Origin: an uncultured Pirellulaceae bacterium
GTDB lineage: Bacteria; Planctomycetota; Planctomycetia; Pirellulales; Pirellulaceae
DNA length: 39,883 bases
NCBI GenBank assembly: GCA_934278005.1
Contig: CAKQWG010000006.1
Span: forward strand, 1-39,883
Direction: 5' to 3'
The translations under genes were made by a program, and so were the position numbers. This document shows positions 32,727 through 39,883 of the stretch, piece after piece. Numbering within the stretch: position 1 is the stretch's first letter; every line of letters starts with the position of its first letter. The notes beneath the pieces were generated by a model. That model saw only the letters and a list, made by a program, of their open reading frames with translations, made no database searches and was not told where the DNA came from.

Positions 32727-34451
32727 CTAGCGCATAATCACACTCGAGTTCGAGCCAGGTCGATTGGTGGGCTGGACGGCGCTAGCCGGCTGCGGGTAGT
32801 ACTCCTGCCGCGCGACCATGGTCGGTTGCTGTGCCATGTGTGGCGCGTTGACACCGTTGGGTCCCGTGGGAGTGGGCACCTGAGTAGCGGGGGGAAGCAT
32901 GCTGGGCCGCTGAGGAGACTGAGACATGCCATAGCCATCCTGGCCGTAGCTACCGGGATGCTGCGCTGCCGGCGAAATTCCCGGTGGCAACTGTTGCATG
33001 GGCGGCATCTCCTGAATCAGACCTGGGTTGAAGTGCGTGTTGCACTCGCCCCCAAAGTCTGCAATCGGCGTTTCGACGTAGCCGCGCATGTACAGCTCTT
33101 TGTCAGTTGGGCTTTGACTATTGGTACCTGGCGCAGTGCGTGGCACTTCGTGCGGGTCCATGGGGCCGGCAAAATTAGGTGTCACGGTGATCAACAACTC
33201 GATTTCATTCTGCTCTTCACGGGTAGTGCGAAACAGCGCACCCAAGTAGGGCATATCTGATAGCACTGGTAGGCCAGAGTTGATGGTTTCACTTTTAACT
33301 TGTAGCAGACCGGCCAGTGCCAAAGTCTGCCCAGCACCTAGTTCAACCGCAGTCTCTAGGTATCGGCTGCGCAGGCCAGGCACGCTAATTCCGTTGATCG
33401 AAACACTGCGACTGGGATCGACTTCGCTAACATAGGGTCGCACCTCTAAGGCGATGCGACCGTTGCCTTGCACCTTGGCCACATAGTCCAGACGTGTGCC
33501 GAATTCGCGGAATTGTATGGCAACTTGTCCGAGTCCAGCGGGCACGATGATCGGGATTTCACCCCCCGCGTTAAAACTCGCCGGACGCCCGTCGATGGCG
33601 GTCAAAGTTGGACTAGCGAGCACTTTGACAAGATTGTTACGGCGCAGAGCGCGTATGGCAGTAAAGAAGGAACTGCTGTTTTCTACAATGCCCACGCTGA
33701 AAGTGTCGCTGCCCGTCTTGGTGACTGTCGTACCAGCGGTCGTCAACAGTCCACTGACCGATTGGCTAACGATATCATCGCCATTGGAAAACGCCCAGTC
33801 GACTCCCAGCTCGCGCAGCTTCGTCCGCGATACTTCCATGATCTGCGTTTCGAGCTGGATCGTGTGGACCCCGGTCACGTTGACCTTGTTGATGATCGTA
33901 GGAAAGTACAGCTCGGAAATACTGATGACTTGGTTAACATGTTCCGCGCTAGTCACATAACCACTGACGATTGCTCCCTGTTGTACCGGAACGACTTGCA
34001 GATTAGCGTCAGGGAACTGCTGTCGCAAAATTGCCTCCAGCTCGCGGACATCACCGAGCACCATCACTTCGATGGTATGCACTGAATCATCGGCGCCCAG
34101 CAGGTCAATCTGCGTTACGCCGGTCGCAATTGCGGAGATTTGAAGGCGATTGCCTCCTTCGAGCGGCACGGCTGTGAGCACGTTGGGATTCTGAATGCGG
34201 ACCCGCTTAAAGATCTGACTGGCCGTAATTTCTCGGCTAGTGCTGACCACCATCTGTATCGATTGGCGGTCCTGCGTGGTGCTATCGATACTGACGTGGG
34301 TGTTCGTCATTGCCCACTGGCTGTGCAGGGGTGCCTGAGCCACAGCGCCTGAAACACCCCAACTTCCAACTGCGATCGATGCGCACAGCGTCGCCCGGAA
34401 CAGCCTGCGAAGCCAGCCGCGGGGAGTAGTCAGAGTAGTAGTGACAGCCAT
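32727..34451 (-). CDS. cpaC: CpaC/RcpA-type pilus secretin
   Basis: 574 aa outer-membrane channel protein of the Tad/Flp pilus. AAGGA 9 nt upstream supports the ATG. A signal peptide (1 to about 40, ending AVAQA) is followed by an N-terminal pilus-secretin domain (about 55-135) and a BON/N1-like part (about 135-195). The secretin core (about 197-428) has LASPTLTAIDGRPASF (278-293), GGEIPI (296-301), LPVLSDMPYLGALFR (394-408) and ELLITVTP (418-425). The last 110-130 residues form an extra Pro/Gln/Gly-rich tail not typical of the family core. The gene lies 160 nt after cpaB and 64 nt before cpaE, consistent with one operon. Secretin assembly would allow pilin passage through the outer membrane. 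Confidence 0.94.
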   Translation of the reverse strand: MAVTTTLTTPRGWLRRLFRATLCASIAVGSWGVSGAVAQAPLHSQWAMTNTHVSIDSTTQDRQSIQMVVSTSREITASQIFKRVRIQNPNVLTAVPLEGGNRLQISAIATGVTQIDLLGADDSVHTIEVMVLGDVRELEAILRQQFPDANLQVVPVQQGAIVSGYVTSAEHVNQVISISELYFPTIINKVNVTGVHTIQLETQIMEVSRTKLRELGVDWAFSNGDDIVSQSVSGLLTTAGTTVTKTGSDTFSVGIVENSSSFFTAIRALRRNNLVKVLASPTLTAIDGRPASFNAGGEIPIIVPAGLGQVAIQFREFGTRLDYVAKVQGNGRIALEVRPYVSEVDPSRSVSINGISVPGLRSRYLETAVELGAGQTLALAGLLQVKSETINSGLPVLSDMPYLGALFRTTREEQNEIELLITVTPNFAGPMDPHEVPRTAPGTNSQSPTDKELYMRGYVETPIADFGGECNTHFNPGLIQEMPPMQQLPPGISPAAQHPGSYGQDGYGMSQSPQRPSMLPPATQVPTPTGPNGVNAPHMAQQPTMVARQEYYPQPASAVQPTNRPGSNSSVIMR

Positions 34452-34611
34452 GCGTTGACATCCTTGTACTTACCAATCGATAAGCCGGCAGTCATCCTTG
34501 ACTACGTTGCGCTTAACGATTGACTGTCTAAAGTTGAACCTGAGTGGTCCTCGCCGAACTCAAACAAGCTGGGCTAGGTAGTGCAGTCGCGTGCTTGACC
34601 GACAAACAAAC

Positions 34612-35721
34612 TCAATTAACAGGTGGCTTGCTCGGAGCCGCAGTACTGGTAGCCGCCGCGGTTGGAGCGGTTGCATTGGGAGCCGCTGCGCTGGCCGGCG
34701 GCGCGACGGGCTCAGTACTAGTAGGATATGTCGGCGTATAACCGCCATATCCTGAATAAACATTAGGCGTTGCGCCGCTAAATTGGTTCGATGGAATGCG
34801 AGCTGGGCTATCTAGGTAAGCTGGCTCGCTTGAGGGCAATACCTCGTGCGGTATCTCCGTACTTTCGGTCCAGGCATATGTCTTGGATCCCGCCGGAGTA
34901 ATAATCACCATCTGGTGCTTGGGCTGGGCAGGCGTCGCGGGTTCGGCTGATGGAAATAGACTCTCGAGGGATTGCGTCACAGCGGCGACTTGCTCCTGCT
35001 TAACGGGCTGCGTCTTGACGCTATCGCCTTCTTTAATCCAGCTTAAGAACGACTCGCCATTGTCCGCTCGCTCGGTCTTCTCCTCCTCGAATGGCCGGAG
35101 GTTCATCCTCAGCTCGCCCATGCTATTGGCCAGCGTTAAAGCCTCGAGTTGGCTCTCCTTGACCAGCAGCTGGAACACAGTTCCCTGACCGCCTGCGTTG
35201 GTGGTATCCGAGTCGCGCGTCGTGACGCCGTTGATACCAAATACCTGCACGTTACGCATGACCGTGCGGGTCTCTGCTACGGAGCCACGCCCGCCAGTTT
35301 GAAACGTTCCAAGAATATCGACGTGGTCACCAGGTTTAATGTAGCCGGCTGAGCCGGGAATGTCGAACACGCGATAACCCGGCGGAATTGCGGTGGAAAA
35401 GCTCTCGCGAGTATCAGCCAGCTTGCGTCCCAGAATGGGTTCCCCCACGAATATCTGCTGATTGGTAAATTTGCCTTCGACATCTTCTAGCTTGACCAGA
35501 GCACCTTCTGGAACGCGGCTTTTGGGCCATTTGGCTAGTTTGACGGAGTCTGCCGAAACCTTTTGTGCGTGAGGCAAGTCCTTGACCGCCACGAAGATTT
35601 CCACCGAGGCCTCGGCTGCTTCCTCGGGCGCTTTATCCATGATCGCCTTGCTGACACCGACGGCGGCGATCATACCGCAGCCTAGTGCAATGACCAACAG
35701 TATTAGTGATTTCGCTCGCAT
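34612..35721 (-). CDS. cpaB: CpaB/RcpC pilus assembly protein
   Basis: 369 aa. An N-terminal transmembrane anchor (about 4-23) is followed by the SAF-type domain (about 40-105, VEIFVAVKDLPHAQKV and EPILGRKLA) and the RcpC domain (about 108-220: IPPGYRVFDIPG, GYIKPGDHVDILG, FQLLVKESQLEALTLA). The C-terminal ~150 residues are low in complexity, rich in Pro, Ala, Thr and Ser, with a Gly/Tyr-rich patch (VYSGYGGYTPTYPT). GAGG about 11 nt upstream is the likely ribosome-binding site. It is the first gene of a cpaB-cpaC-cpaE run on the minus strand, preceded by a 540-nt gap that probably holds the promoter. In the family, CpaB supports secretin assembly in the periplasm. Confidence 0.93.
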   Translation of the reverse strand: MRAKSLILLVIALGCGMIAAVGVSKAIMDKAPEEAAEASVEIFVAVKDLPHAQKVSADSVKLAKWPKSRVPEGALVKLEDVEGKFTNQQIFVGEPILGRKLADTRESFSTAIPPGYRVFDIPGSAGYIKPGDHVDILGTFQTGGRGSVAETRTVMRNVQVFGINGVTTRDSDTTNAGGQGTVFQLLVKESQLEALTLANSMGELRMNLRPFEEEKTERADNGESFLSWIKEGDSVKTQPVKQEQVAAVTQSLESLFPSAEPATPAQPKHQMVIITPAGSKTYAWTESTEIPHEVLPSSEPAYLDSPARIPSNQFSGATPNVYSGYGGYTPTYPTSTEPVAPPASAAAPNATAPTAAATSTAAPSKPPVN

Positions 35722-36261
35722 TGCCGGGTTGCCTCAACACTCTCTTGAACTTTGCGCCGAATCGCTTCTTGCGAACCATGGTGCACGCATCGACTTGTTT
35801 CTGCCACAGCATTCCTTGCCCGGCAATGACTCTCAGCCAAACGGACTTTCCGCCGTTCGCTATCATTGGCATGTGGTGGGCATTCAATCCACAAAGAATT
35901 CTCAGTCCGGCGTGGGCGGCACATCAGAGCAAATCGCGCATCGCGCCAATGTTTCACCAGGCAGTGCAAGCGGCATGCGACGCTCCATGTTTGTGATCGG
36001 CATGGCGGTGCGGGAAGATGATGCAAAGCGGAATAAACCCCGTAAGCAGGAGATTCGGCCGCGACCTAGATCATCGACATCATGGCTCGCCTGGCGCGCA
36101 CGCGGCACGCTCTCGTGCGACCTCTCCGGGAGCCTGCCCGTCGCATTCGTTGCACTGCGATGTTACACACGGCGATGCTGCACACTGCGACGCTAAGTAC
36201 AGCCCGGCCACTGGCATGCGCACGGGGAGCAACATTTCAGTAGCCGAGCAGGGCAGGCGAC
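35722..36261 (-). promoter_or_regulatory. 540-nt gap upstream of cpaB
   Basis: No gene could be supported here on either strand; the short frames present have unusual composition (Arg, His, Cys, Ser) and no ribosome-binding sites. The region separates the prepilin peptidase gene from cpaB and is the natural place for a cpaB-cpaC-cpaE promoter. It contains a degenerate three-copy 15-bp repeat near 36152-36196. A decayed tad-type gene (for example a minor pilin) is possible but not shown. Confidence 0.35.
36152..36196. repeat. Degenerate 15-bp tandem repeat, 3 copies
   Basis: Units start at 36152 (GCACTGCGATGTTAC), 36167 (ACACGGCGATGCTGC) and 36182 (ACACTGCGACGCTAA). They share the core CACkGCGAyG. 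It lies in the gene-free region between the prepilin peptidase gene and cpaB. The similarity is clear but modest, so chance low complexity cannot be excluded. Confidence 0.5.
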
Positions 36262-36816
36262 TTAGATCAGGCCCGCGAAGGCGAAGTACCCAATGGCGGC
36301 TACCGTCATGGGGATACCATAGGGGAGCAGCAACATACGTGGCTTGCGTTCTTGAGATATTTCGTAAAGTTTATCGGCATTGCGGACGGTGACAATCTCT
36401 TGCAAGAGCGCTTGGGCCTGCGTCCAGTGCTTGAGCCAGTTTCCGCTCAAGGCGATCTGCACTAGAGCCATGATGCCGCCGACGATGGTGGTTGCGACAA
36501 AGATGTACCAAGTGTGCTCGATGTGCACGAAAGCGGCGATTCCAGCTAACAACTTAACATCACCCGCTCCCATCCCGCCAATCAGATGCAGACCGAACAG
36601 CAGTGCCAATCCAAAAAATGTAGCGGCTAGACTCCAGCCCAGCCCGACCATCCCACCGCTGGCCAGGCTGTACACCCAGCCGGCAACGATCAACGGATAG
36701 GTGATCTTGTTGGGTACTTTGAGATACATTCCGTCGATAATTGCGGCCACTACCAGTGTCACCGAAACGGCCCACATGGCCCAGTTGTCTGCTAGGTGTG
36801 CTATCAATACGTCCAT
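36262..36816 (-). CDS. cpaA: TadV/CpaA-type prepilin peptidase
   Basis: Inner-membrane aspartic protease, 184 aa from the ATG at 36816 (GGGGA 8 nt upstream; a TTG at 36858 is in frame but less likely). It lacks the N-methylation domain of type IV pilus PilD, as expected for the Tad type. The two catalytic aspartates are Asp28 (AAIIDGMYLKVPN) and Asp86 in GMGAGDVK (81-88), the GxGD signature. Hydrophobic segments alternate through the length (about 14-30, 40-58, 62-80, 88-105, 108-130 and a C-terminal one). Its expected substrate is the Flp pilin encoded upstream at 37271-37441, with the miniprotein gene between them. Confidence 0.93.
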   Translation of the reverse strand: MDVLIAHLADNWAMWAVSVTLVVAAIIDGMYLKVPNKITYPLIVAGWVYSLASGGMVGLGWSLAATFFGLALLFGLHLIGGMGAGDVKLLAGIAAFVHIEHTWYIFVATTIVGGIMALVQIALSGNWLKHWTQAQALLQEIVTVRNADKLYEISQERKPRMLLLPYGIPMTVAAIGYFAFAGLI

Positions 36817-36942
36817 TGTTGCGATCCCCGCTGCTGGCTGAACCCATTTCCGTCGCAATCCAGCCGGTTGCCAACGGTAGGGAAATAAGTGTCGTATAAC
36901 TAACTACAGATTCTAAATCCGCTGCATCCGTTACGCGCCAGC

Positions 36943-37053
36943 TTACCGCAGGCTGCAAAACCAGACGAAGACGGTTGTCAGTACGGTACCGGCCAGACAT
37001 GCCATTTCCCACAGCCCACTGATCGACTCTGCCGGTAAGATATAAGGTGTCAT
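36943..37053 (-). CDS. 36-aa hydrophobic miniprotein in the Tad locus
   Basis: A short frame reading MTPYILPAESISGLWE, then a hydrophobic stretch ACLAGTVLTTVFVWF and the ending CSLR. AGGA lies 8 nt upstream of the ATG, as good as those of the neighbouring pilus genes. The predicted protein has an exterior or cytoplasmic head of about 16 residues and one membrane-spanning helix (about 18-34), with two cysteines at 19 and 33. It sits between flp (218 nt upstream) and the prepilin peptidase gene (127 nt downstream), on the same strand. It lacks the pilin processing motif, so it is not a second Flp. It might be a small partner of the pilin, peptidase or pilus base. Conservation has not been checked, so coding status is likely but not certain. 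Confidence 0.6.
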   Translation of the reverse strand: MTPYILPAESISGLWEMACLAGTVLTTVFVWFCSLR

Positions 37054-37230
37054 GCGATGTTTCCTGCTTGAGCTAACAAGCAACCATACTCGAGAGTGAA
37101 TTGAAAATTCCCAACGGGCGACATTTGATCGTGCTAACGATCTCAGGCCCGCTTCGCGTCATCAAAAGCTAATTGGCGACGTCGGTGCAGTTTTCTGCGG
37201 CCGACGGCGCGCGGCGGATGAGTGGAAATA

Positions 37231-37256
37231 AGGAGCGCCAAATGATTGACGCTCCT
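37231..37256 (-). terminator. Hairpin just downstream of flp
   Basis: On the minus strand, AGGAGCG and CGCTCCT pair perfectly (7 bp) around a 12-nt loop, starting 15 nt after the flp stop codon and followed by TATTTCC. The position and GC-rich stem fit a partial terminator or RNA-stabilising 3' hairpin that would keep pilin mRNA more abundant than that of downstream genes. The U-tract is weak. Confidence 0.55.
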
Positions 37257-37270
37257 CGTTTCAACCAGAA

Positions 37271-37441
37271 CTATAGCTGCTCGGAGACCTTGGTGAAGGT
37301 CGACTTGGCGTTACTACCGATAGCGGTAATAGCGCTCAAGCAAGTAACCACGATGAGAGCCAACATAACTGCATATTCAACAGCAGTTGGGCCATCTTCC
37401 GACTTCAGGAAACGATCGACTTTGTTCACGAAATTTTTCAT
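37271..37441 (-). CDS. flp: Flp/Fap-type pilin
   Basis: 56-aa prepilin of the Tad pilus. The frame is open further upstream (to 37603), but the ATG at 37441 has AGGAG 8 nt upstream and gives the normal Flp size. A 17-residue leader rich in Lys/Asp/Glu ends in Gly17; the processed form would start PTAVEY, with the conserved Glu at +5 (Glu22) and Tyr23 of the Flp motif. A hydrophobic helix follows (about 24-43), then a short polar tail. The residue after the cleavage site is Pro18, where Ala, Ser or Thr is more common. It is the first gene of the minus-strand pilus block and diverges from the histidine kinase gene at 37769. It would be cleaved by the CpaA-type peptidase encoded nearby. Confidence 0.95.
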   Translation of the reverse strand: MKNFVNKVDRFLKSEDGPTAVEYAVMLALIVVTCLSAITAIGSNAKSTFTKVSEQL

Positions 37442-37464
37442 AGCATGCTCTCCTAGAACAGTTC

Positions 37465-37480
37465 GCCCGGTTATTCGGGC
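37465..37480 (-). promoter_or_regulatory. Small hairpin in the flp leader
   Basis: GCCCG (37465-37469) and CGGGC (37476-37480) can form a 5-bp stem with a 6-nt loop. It lies 24-39 nt upstream of the flp ATG, just before the ribosome-binding site. It may protect the mRNA 5' region or affect translation; it is short enough to be chance. Confidence 0.3.
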
Positions 37481-37611
37481 AAAACGCGAAATTGAAAATG
37501 CGAGCTTTCCGACGATCGACTTCGCCACCGTTGTCTCAGTCGAGAAACTCACCACATCGCTTGCCGACTCGCCGTCCTCAACGCGAGGGGGCCAATCCGG
37601 CACTCAGATGA

Positions 37612-37639
37612 AACTTAGGACAGGAATCACCGATGTCAA
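37612..37639 (-). promoter_or_regulatory. Candidate sigma-70 promoter of flp
   Basis: On the minus strand, TTGACA (37634-37639) is a perfect -35 hexamer; 16 nt later stands TAAGTT (37612-37617) as a fair -10. Transcription would start near 37605, leaving a leader of about 165 nt that includes the 37465-37480 hairpin. Prediction by pattern only. Confidence 0.4.
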
Positions 37640-37658
37640 ATTTGAGTTCTAGGAAAGT

Positions 37659-37667
37659 TGCTAGAAT
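37659..37667 (+). promoter_or_regulatory. Candidate extended -10 promoter of the histidine kinase gene
   Basis: TGCTAGAAT (TG at 37659-37660, TAGAAT at 37662-37667) matches an extended -10 element; no good -35 is seen. It is about 100 nt upstream of the kinase ATG, in the 327-nt region shared with the divergent flp promoter. Confidence 0.35.
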
Positions 37668-37768
37668 CAAGTACTTTTTTCCGGATGGGCAGACGCTACT
37701 GTCCTTTTTCAGAGCATGCCGACATAATCGCTATCAATCACGACCCAATTTGCCAGATGTAGGACGCC

Positions 37769-39883
37769 ATGCCGATCCACTTGCTGAGTCTCCTGCCGCG
37801 ACATGTCTGGTTTCCGATCGGTATAGCGATCGTTGGGCTGAGCCACTTGGTACTGCTGCTGGATTTCTCCTCTGCAGAGTTATTCCCGGTCGTGGTCACA
37901 GCGACTTGCCTAATGTGCACCCAAAGGCATGTGGCTTGGTTAACCATTGCAGCTATCGTGACCGCAGCGAGTTTTGGTTTGGGGCAGTTCGCCACGGACT
38001 CCGCCACCTCCGGCTGGCCAGTCGCCGTTGCCCACGCGGCCCTTGGGACCGCGCGACTGGCTTTCGTACGCAGCCCGCTGGGACGCATTCATGCTATGCA
38101 GCGGTTATCGCGTCGCCTGAGGCGGCAGTCAGAGCAATTGCAAGCGGCCATCGAAAACCAGGAATCCACGCGGCTCGCCGTTCAGCAGTTTGAATCGGAC
38201 CGTCGCACGCTGCTGGACCACTTGCCACTGCACGTGGTGCGTAAGGATCTCGGCGGCCACTTCACTTTTGTCAGCCAGTCCTTCTGCGACTTTGTGGGAC
38301 GTCCCATGGCGGAGATCTTAGGCAAGACCGATAGCGACCTATTCTCCGCCGAGTCCGCTCAGAAATTCATTGCCGACGATCAAAAGGTCATGGCTGCCGG
38401 AGTGGTGTTTAACGACGTTGAAAGTAGTCAGCTGCCCAATGGAGAGATGAGCTATATGCAAGTCCGCAAGGCTCCGTTGCTAGCCGCCGATGGACGGATC
38501 ATAGGAGTGCAGGGGATCTTTTGGGATGTGACTGAAGAATTCACGCGGCGCAAAGCTTTGCAGAGAATTGAATCCCTAGCGCACGCCTTGATACATGCAG
38601 CTCTGGATGCAGTTTTAATCGCCGACGATGAAGGCAGAGTGCTGGAAGCGAATCCTGCCACCCAGAGTATTTTGGGGTTCGCCCCAGGAGACGCCAGCAA
38701 CCATCCGCTGCTGGGCAGCATCATGCAACCCACCACCGAGGAACGCGGCGGACGCAGCACTGACCCGCAAGGAGATTCTGCCAGTTTTCTCCGCAAGACA
38801 CCCATCAACGAATTTCTAAATGAGGCCACCGGCCGACGCATCGAGGCGCGTCTGCGGCGGCAACAGGATGAATGGTTCGAAGCGGAAATATCGGCTCACC
38901 CATTGGATGTGGAGGGGCGACAAAATTGGGCCATCTTTATCCGCGACATCACAAAGCGCAAACGGGCCGAGCGCGAATTGCGGGCCGCCAAAGAGAGCGC
39001 CGAAAGAGCCAATGCGACCAAAAGCGAGTTTGTGGCGAATGTCAGTCACGAACTGCGCACGCCTCTGACGGGAATTATCGGACTACACGAACTGCTGTCC
39101 AACGGCCCCGTGGACGAACGCCAATTGCACTATCTGGACTTGGCGAAAATATCGGCGGGCAACCTGCTAACGTTGATCGACGATCTACTCGACTTTTCCA
39201 AAATCGAAGCCGGCCACGTCGACATCGAGGCTATCGAGTTCGATCTGATCGACTGCGTGGAAGAGGCCGGACTAGCCCTAGCCGCGCGGGCGCAGCTGCG
39301 CGGCTTAGAGCTGTTGTTCGACTTTGAACGCGGGCTGCCGCGCCGAGTCATTGGCGACCCGCACCGCATCAACCAAGTACTGCTGAACCTTATCGGCAAC
39401 GCAATCAAGTTCACCGCCAAGGGAGACATTCGCATCTGCGTTCGCCGCGTCACTCAGCCCGCTACGATTGCAGCCGGCGGTTCAACCCCACTTGGCAACC
39501 CAACTGATGCCCAGCCCGTCCTGCACTACCGCTTTGAAGTGCACGATACGGGAGTCGGAATCCCTGTCGAGCAGCGCGAGATGATCTTTGAAGCCTTTCG
39601 ACAAGCCGACTCGAGCACGACGCGGCGCTACGGCGGAACCGGTCTAGGCCTGACCATCTGCCGCGATCTAGTCACCAGGATGCAAGGCGTCATCGGTATC
39701 GCCCAGTCCCGACGTTTGTCTGGCGAAGCCGCGGCGGGAAGCTGCTTTTACTTCGAGCTCCCCCTGCCAGTGCCGGTGAGTGGCGAACCGCAAGATACTG
39801 CCGTGCCAGTTGCCGATGCACCACTTGCCAATGCATCACTTGCCGATGCACCACTTGCCGATGCACCACTTGCCGATGCACCA
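37769..39883 (+). CDS. PAS-domain membrane histidine kinase, truncated by window end
   Basis: Reading frame open from the ATG at 37769 to the last base (705 residues seen, no stop); an in-frame TAG lies 9 nt before the ATG and AGGA 4 nt before it. Order: N-terminal hydrophobic segments (about 13-31, 38-50, 57-75 and possibly 83-99), a basic/coiled linker (about 105-145), a first PAS domain (about 145-258, [19 protein letters not shown]), a second PAS (about 270-398, [14 protein letters not shown] and IRDITKRK), HisKA with phospho-acceptor His427 ([10 protein letters not shown]), and an ATPase domain with Asn540/Asn544, DTGVGIP (593-599) and GGTGLGL (622-628). The BarA/hybrid-like style and the following linker suggest that receiver or phosphotransfer domains lie beyond the window. 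The linker ends in a run of LADAP repeats. Its divergence from flp makes pilus control possible but unproven. Confidence 0.93.
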   Translation, partial: MPIHLLSLLPRHVWFPIGIAIVGLSHLVLLLDFSSAELFPVVVTATCLMCTQRHVAWLTIAAIVTAASFGLGQFATDSATSGWPVAVAHAALGTARLAFVRSPLGRIHAMQRLSRRLRRQSEQLQAAIENQESTRLAVQQFESDRRTLLDHLPLHVVRKDLGGHFTFVSQSFCDFVGRPMAEILGKTDSDLFSAESAQKFIADDQKVMAAGVVFNDVESSQLPNGEMSYMQVRKAPLLAADGRIIGVQGIFWDVTEEFTRRKALQRIESLAHALIHAALDAVLIADDEGRVLEANPATQSILGFAPGDASNHPLLGSIMQPTTEERGGRSTDPQGDSASFLRKTPINEFLNEATGRRIEARLRRQQDEWFEAEISAHPLDVEGRQNWAIFIRDITKRKRAERELRAAKESAERANATKSEFVANVSHELRTPLTGIIGLHELLSNGPVDERQLHYLDLAKISAGNLLTLIDDLLDFSKIEAGHVDIEAIEFDLIDCVEEAGLALAARAQLRGLELLFDFERGLPRRVIGDPHRINQVLLNLIGNAIKFTAKGDIRICVRRVTQPATIAAGGSTPLGNPTDAQPVLHYRFEVHDTGVGIPVEQREMIFEAFRQADSSTTRRYGGTGLGLTICRDLVTRMQGVIGIAQSRRLSGEAAAGSCFYFELPLPVPVSGEPQDTAVPVADAPLANASLADAPLADAPLADAP
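39810..39883 (+). repeat. 15-bp in-frame tandem repeat encoding LADAP, at least 5 copies
   Basis: Units of TTGCCGATGCACCAC start at 39810, 39825 (three base changes, giving LANAS-type wording), 39840, 39855 and 39870; the last is cut by the window end. They lie in frame in the histidine kinase gene and encode a [25 protein letters not shown] segment (residues 681-705) after the ATPase domain. The copy number cannot be determined from this window. Confidence 0.93.

Noticed and set aside
35703..36026. 107-codon minus-strand frame that would overlap the cpaB start, considered as a minor pilin or TadE-like gene
   Set aside because: No hydrophobic N-terminal helix or pilin motif; rich in His, Arg and Cys.
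35582..36196. 204-codon plus-strand frame upstream of cpaB
   Set aside because: Its first part is antisense to cpaB and the rest has no motif, no ribosome-binding site and odd composition.
37442..37603. Upstream extension of the Flp pilin frame
   Set aside because: The internal ATG has a strong AGGAG and yields the normal Flp leader; the extension is not pilin-like.

Overview
The window looks like chromosomal DNA of a planctomycete, most likely a Pirellulaceae-type bacterium (inference). The main evidence is two large secreted proteins with the C-terminal 'Pirellula/Verrucomicrobium-type' haem-binding CxxCH domain. Supporting evidence is the paired Gfo/Idh/MocA oxidoreductases, two neutral-ceramidase-family secreted proteins, a large membrane protein with a planctomycete-type N-terminal domain, and loosely packed genes with long intergenic stretches. 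No rRNA, tRNA, transposase, phage or CRISPR gene was recognised.

Layout. 0.1-5.2 kb (minus strand): class II fructose-bisphosphate aldolase, a zinc-type medium-chain dehydrogenase, and a two-component pair (membrane PAS histidine kinase plus NtrC-type sigma-54 activator, joined by a 4-nt GTGA overlap). 5.4-10.7 kb (minus): two ceramidase-family proteins flanking a secreted CocE/NonD-type hydrolase, with a 36-bp tandem repeat abutting the hydrolase stop codon. 10.9-14.6 kb (plus): extended SDR, a 23-bp tandem repeat, classical SDR, a CBM9/DOMON-like protein without a signal peptide, and an M19 dipeptidase-family enzyme. A small VOC-fold protein and a fold-back repeat follow, then Gfo/Idh/MocA. 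16.3-24.1 kb (plus): haem-domain protein, secreted Gfo/Idh/MocA, larger haem-domain protein. 24.1-31.2 kb (minus): an 829-aa single-pass membrane protein, L-aspartate oxidase (nadB) and an 895-aa membrane-anchored protein of unknown function. 31.4-37.4 kb (minus): part of a Tad/Flp pilus locus (flp pilin, a previously untracked 36-aa membrane miniprotein, TadV/CpaA prepilin peptidase, CpaB, CpaC secretin, CpaE/TadZ). The traffic ATPase and platform genes TadA/CpaF, TadB and TadC are not in the window. 37.8 kb to the end (plus): a PAS histidine kinase diverging from flp and cut by the window edge inside a run of LADAP pentapeptide repeats.

How the genes may work together. The 5.4-24 kb block reads as carbohydrate or glycoconjugate breakdown: secreted hydrolases, periplasmic haem-linked dehydrogenase-like proteins, and NAD(P)-dependent dehydrogenases of four families with an M19 enzyme. 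No substrate can be named from sequence alone. The pilus block would make and assemble a Flp pilus only if the motor genes lie elsewhere.

The points most worth a second look are the 36-aa miniprotein with a strong ribosome-binding site in the Tad locus, the split pilus locus, three unrelated short tandem repeats (36, 23 and 15 bp), the ~117-bp fold-back element at 15.1 kb, and the near-perfect palindrome that forms the last codons and stop of the 829-aa gene.
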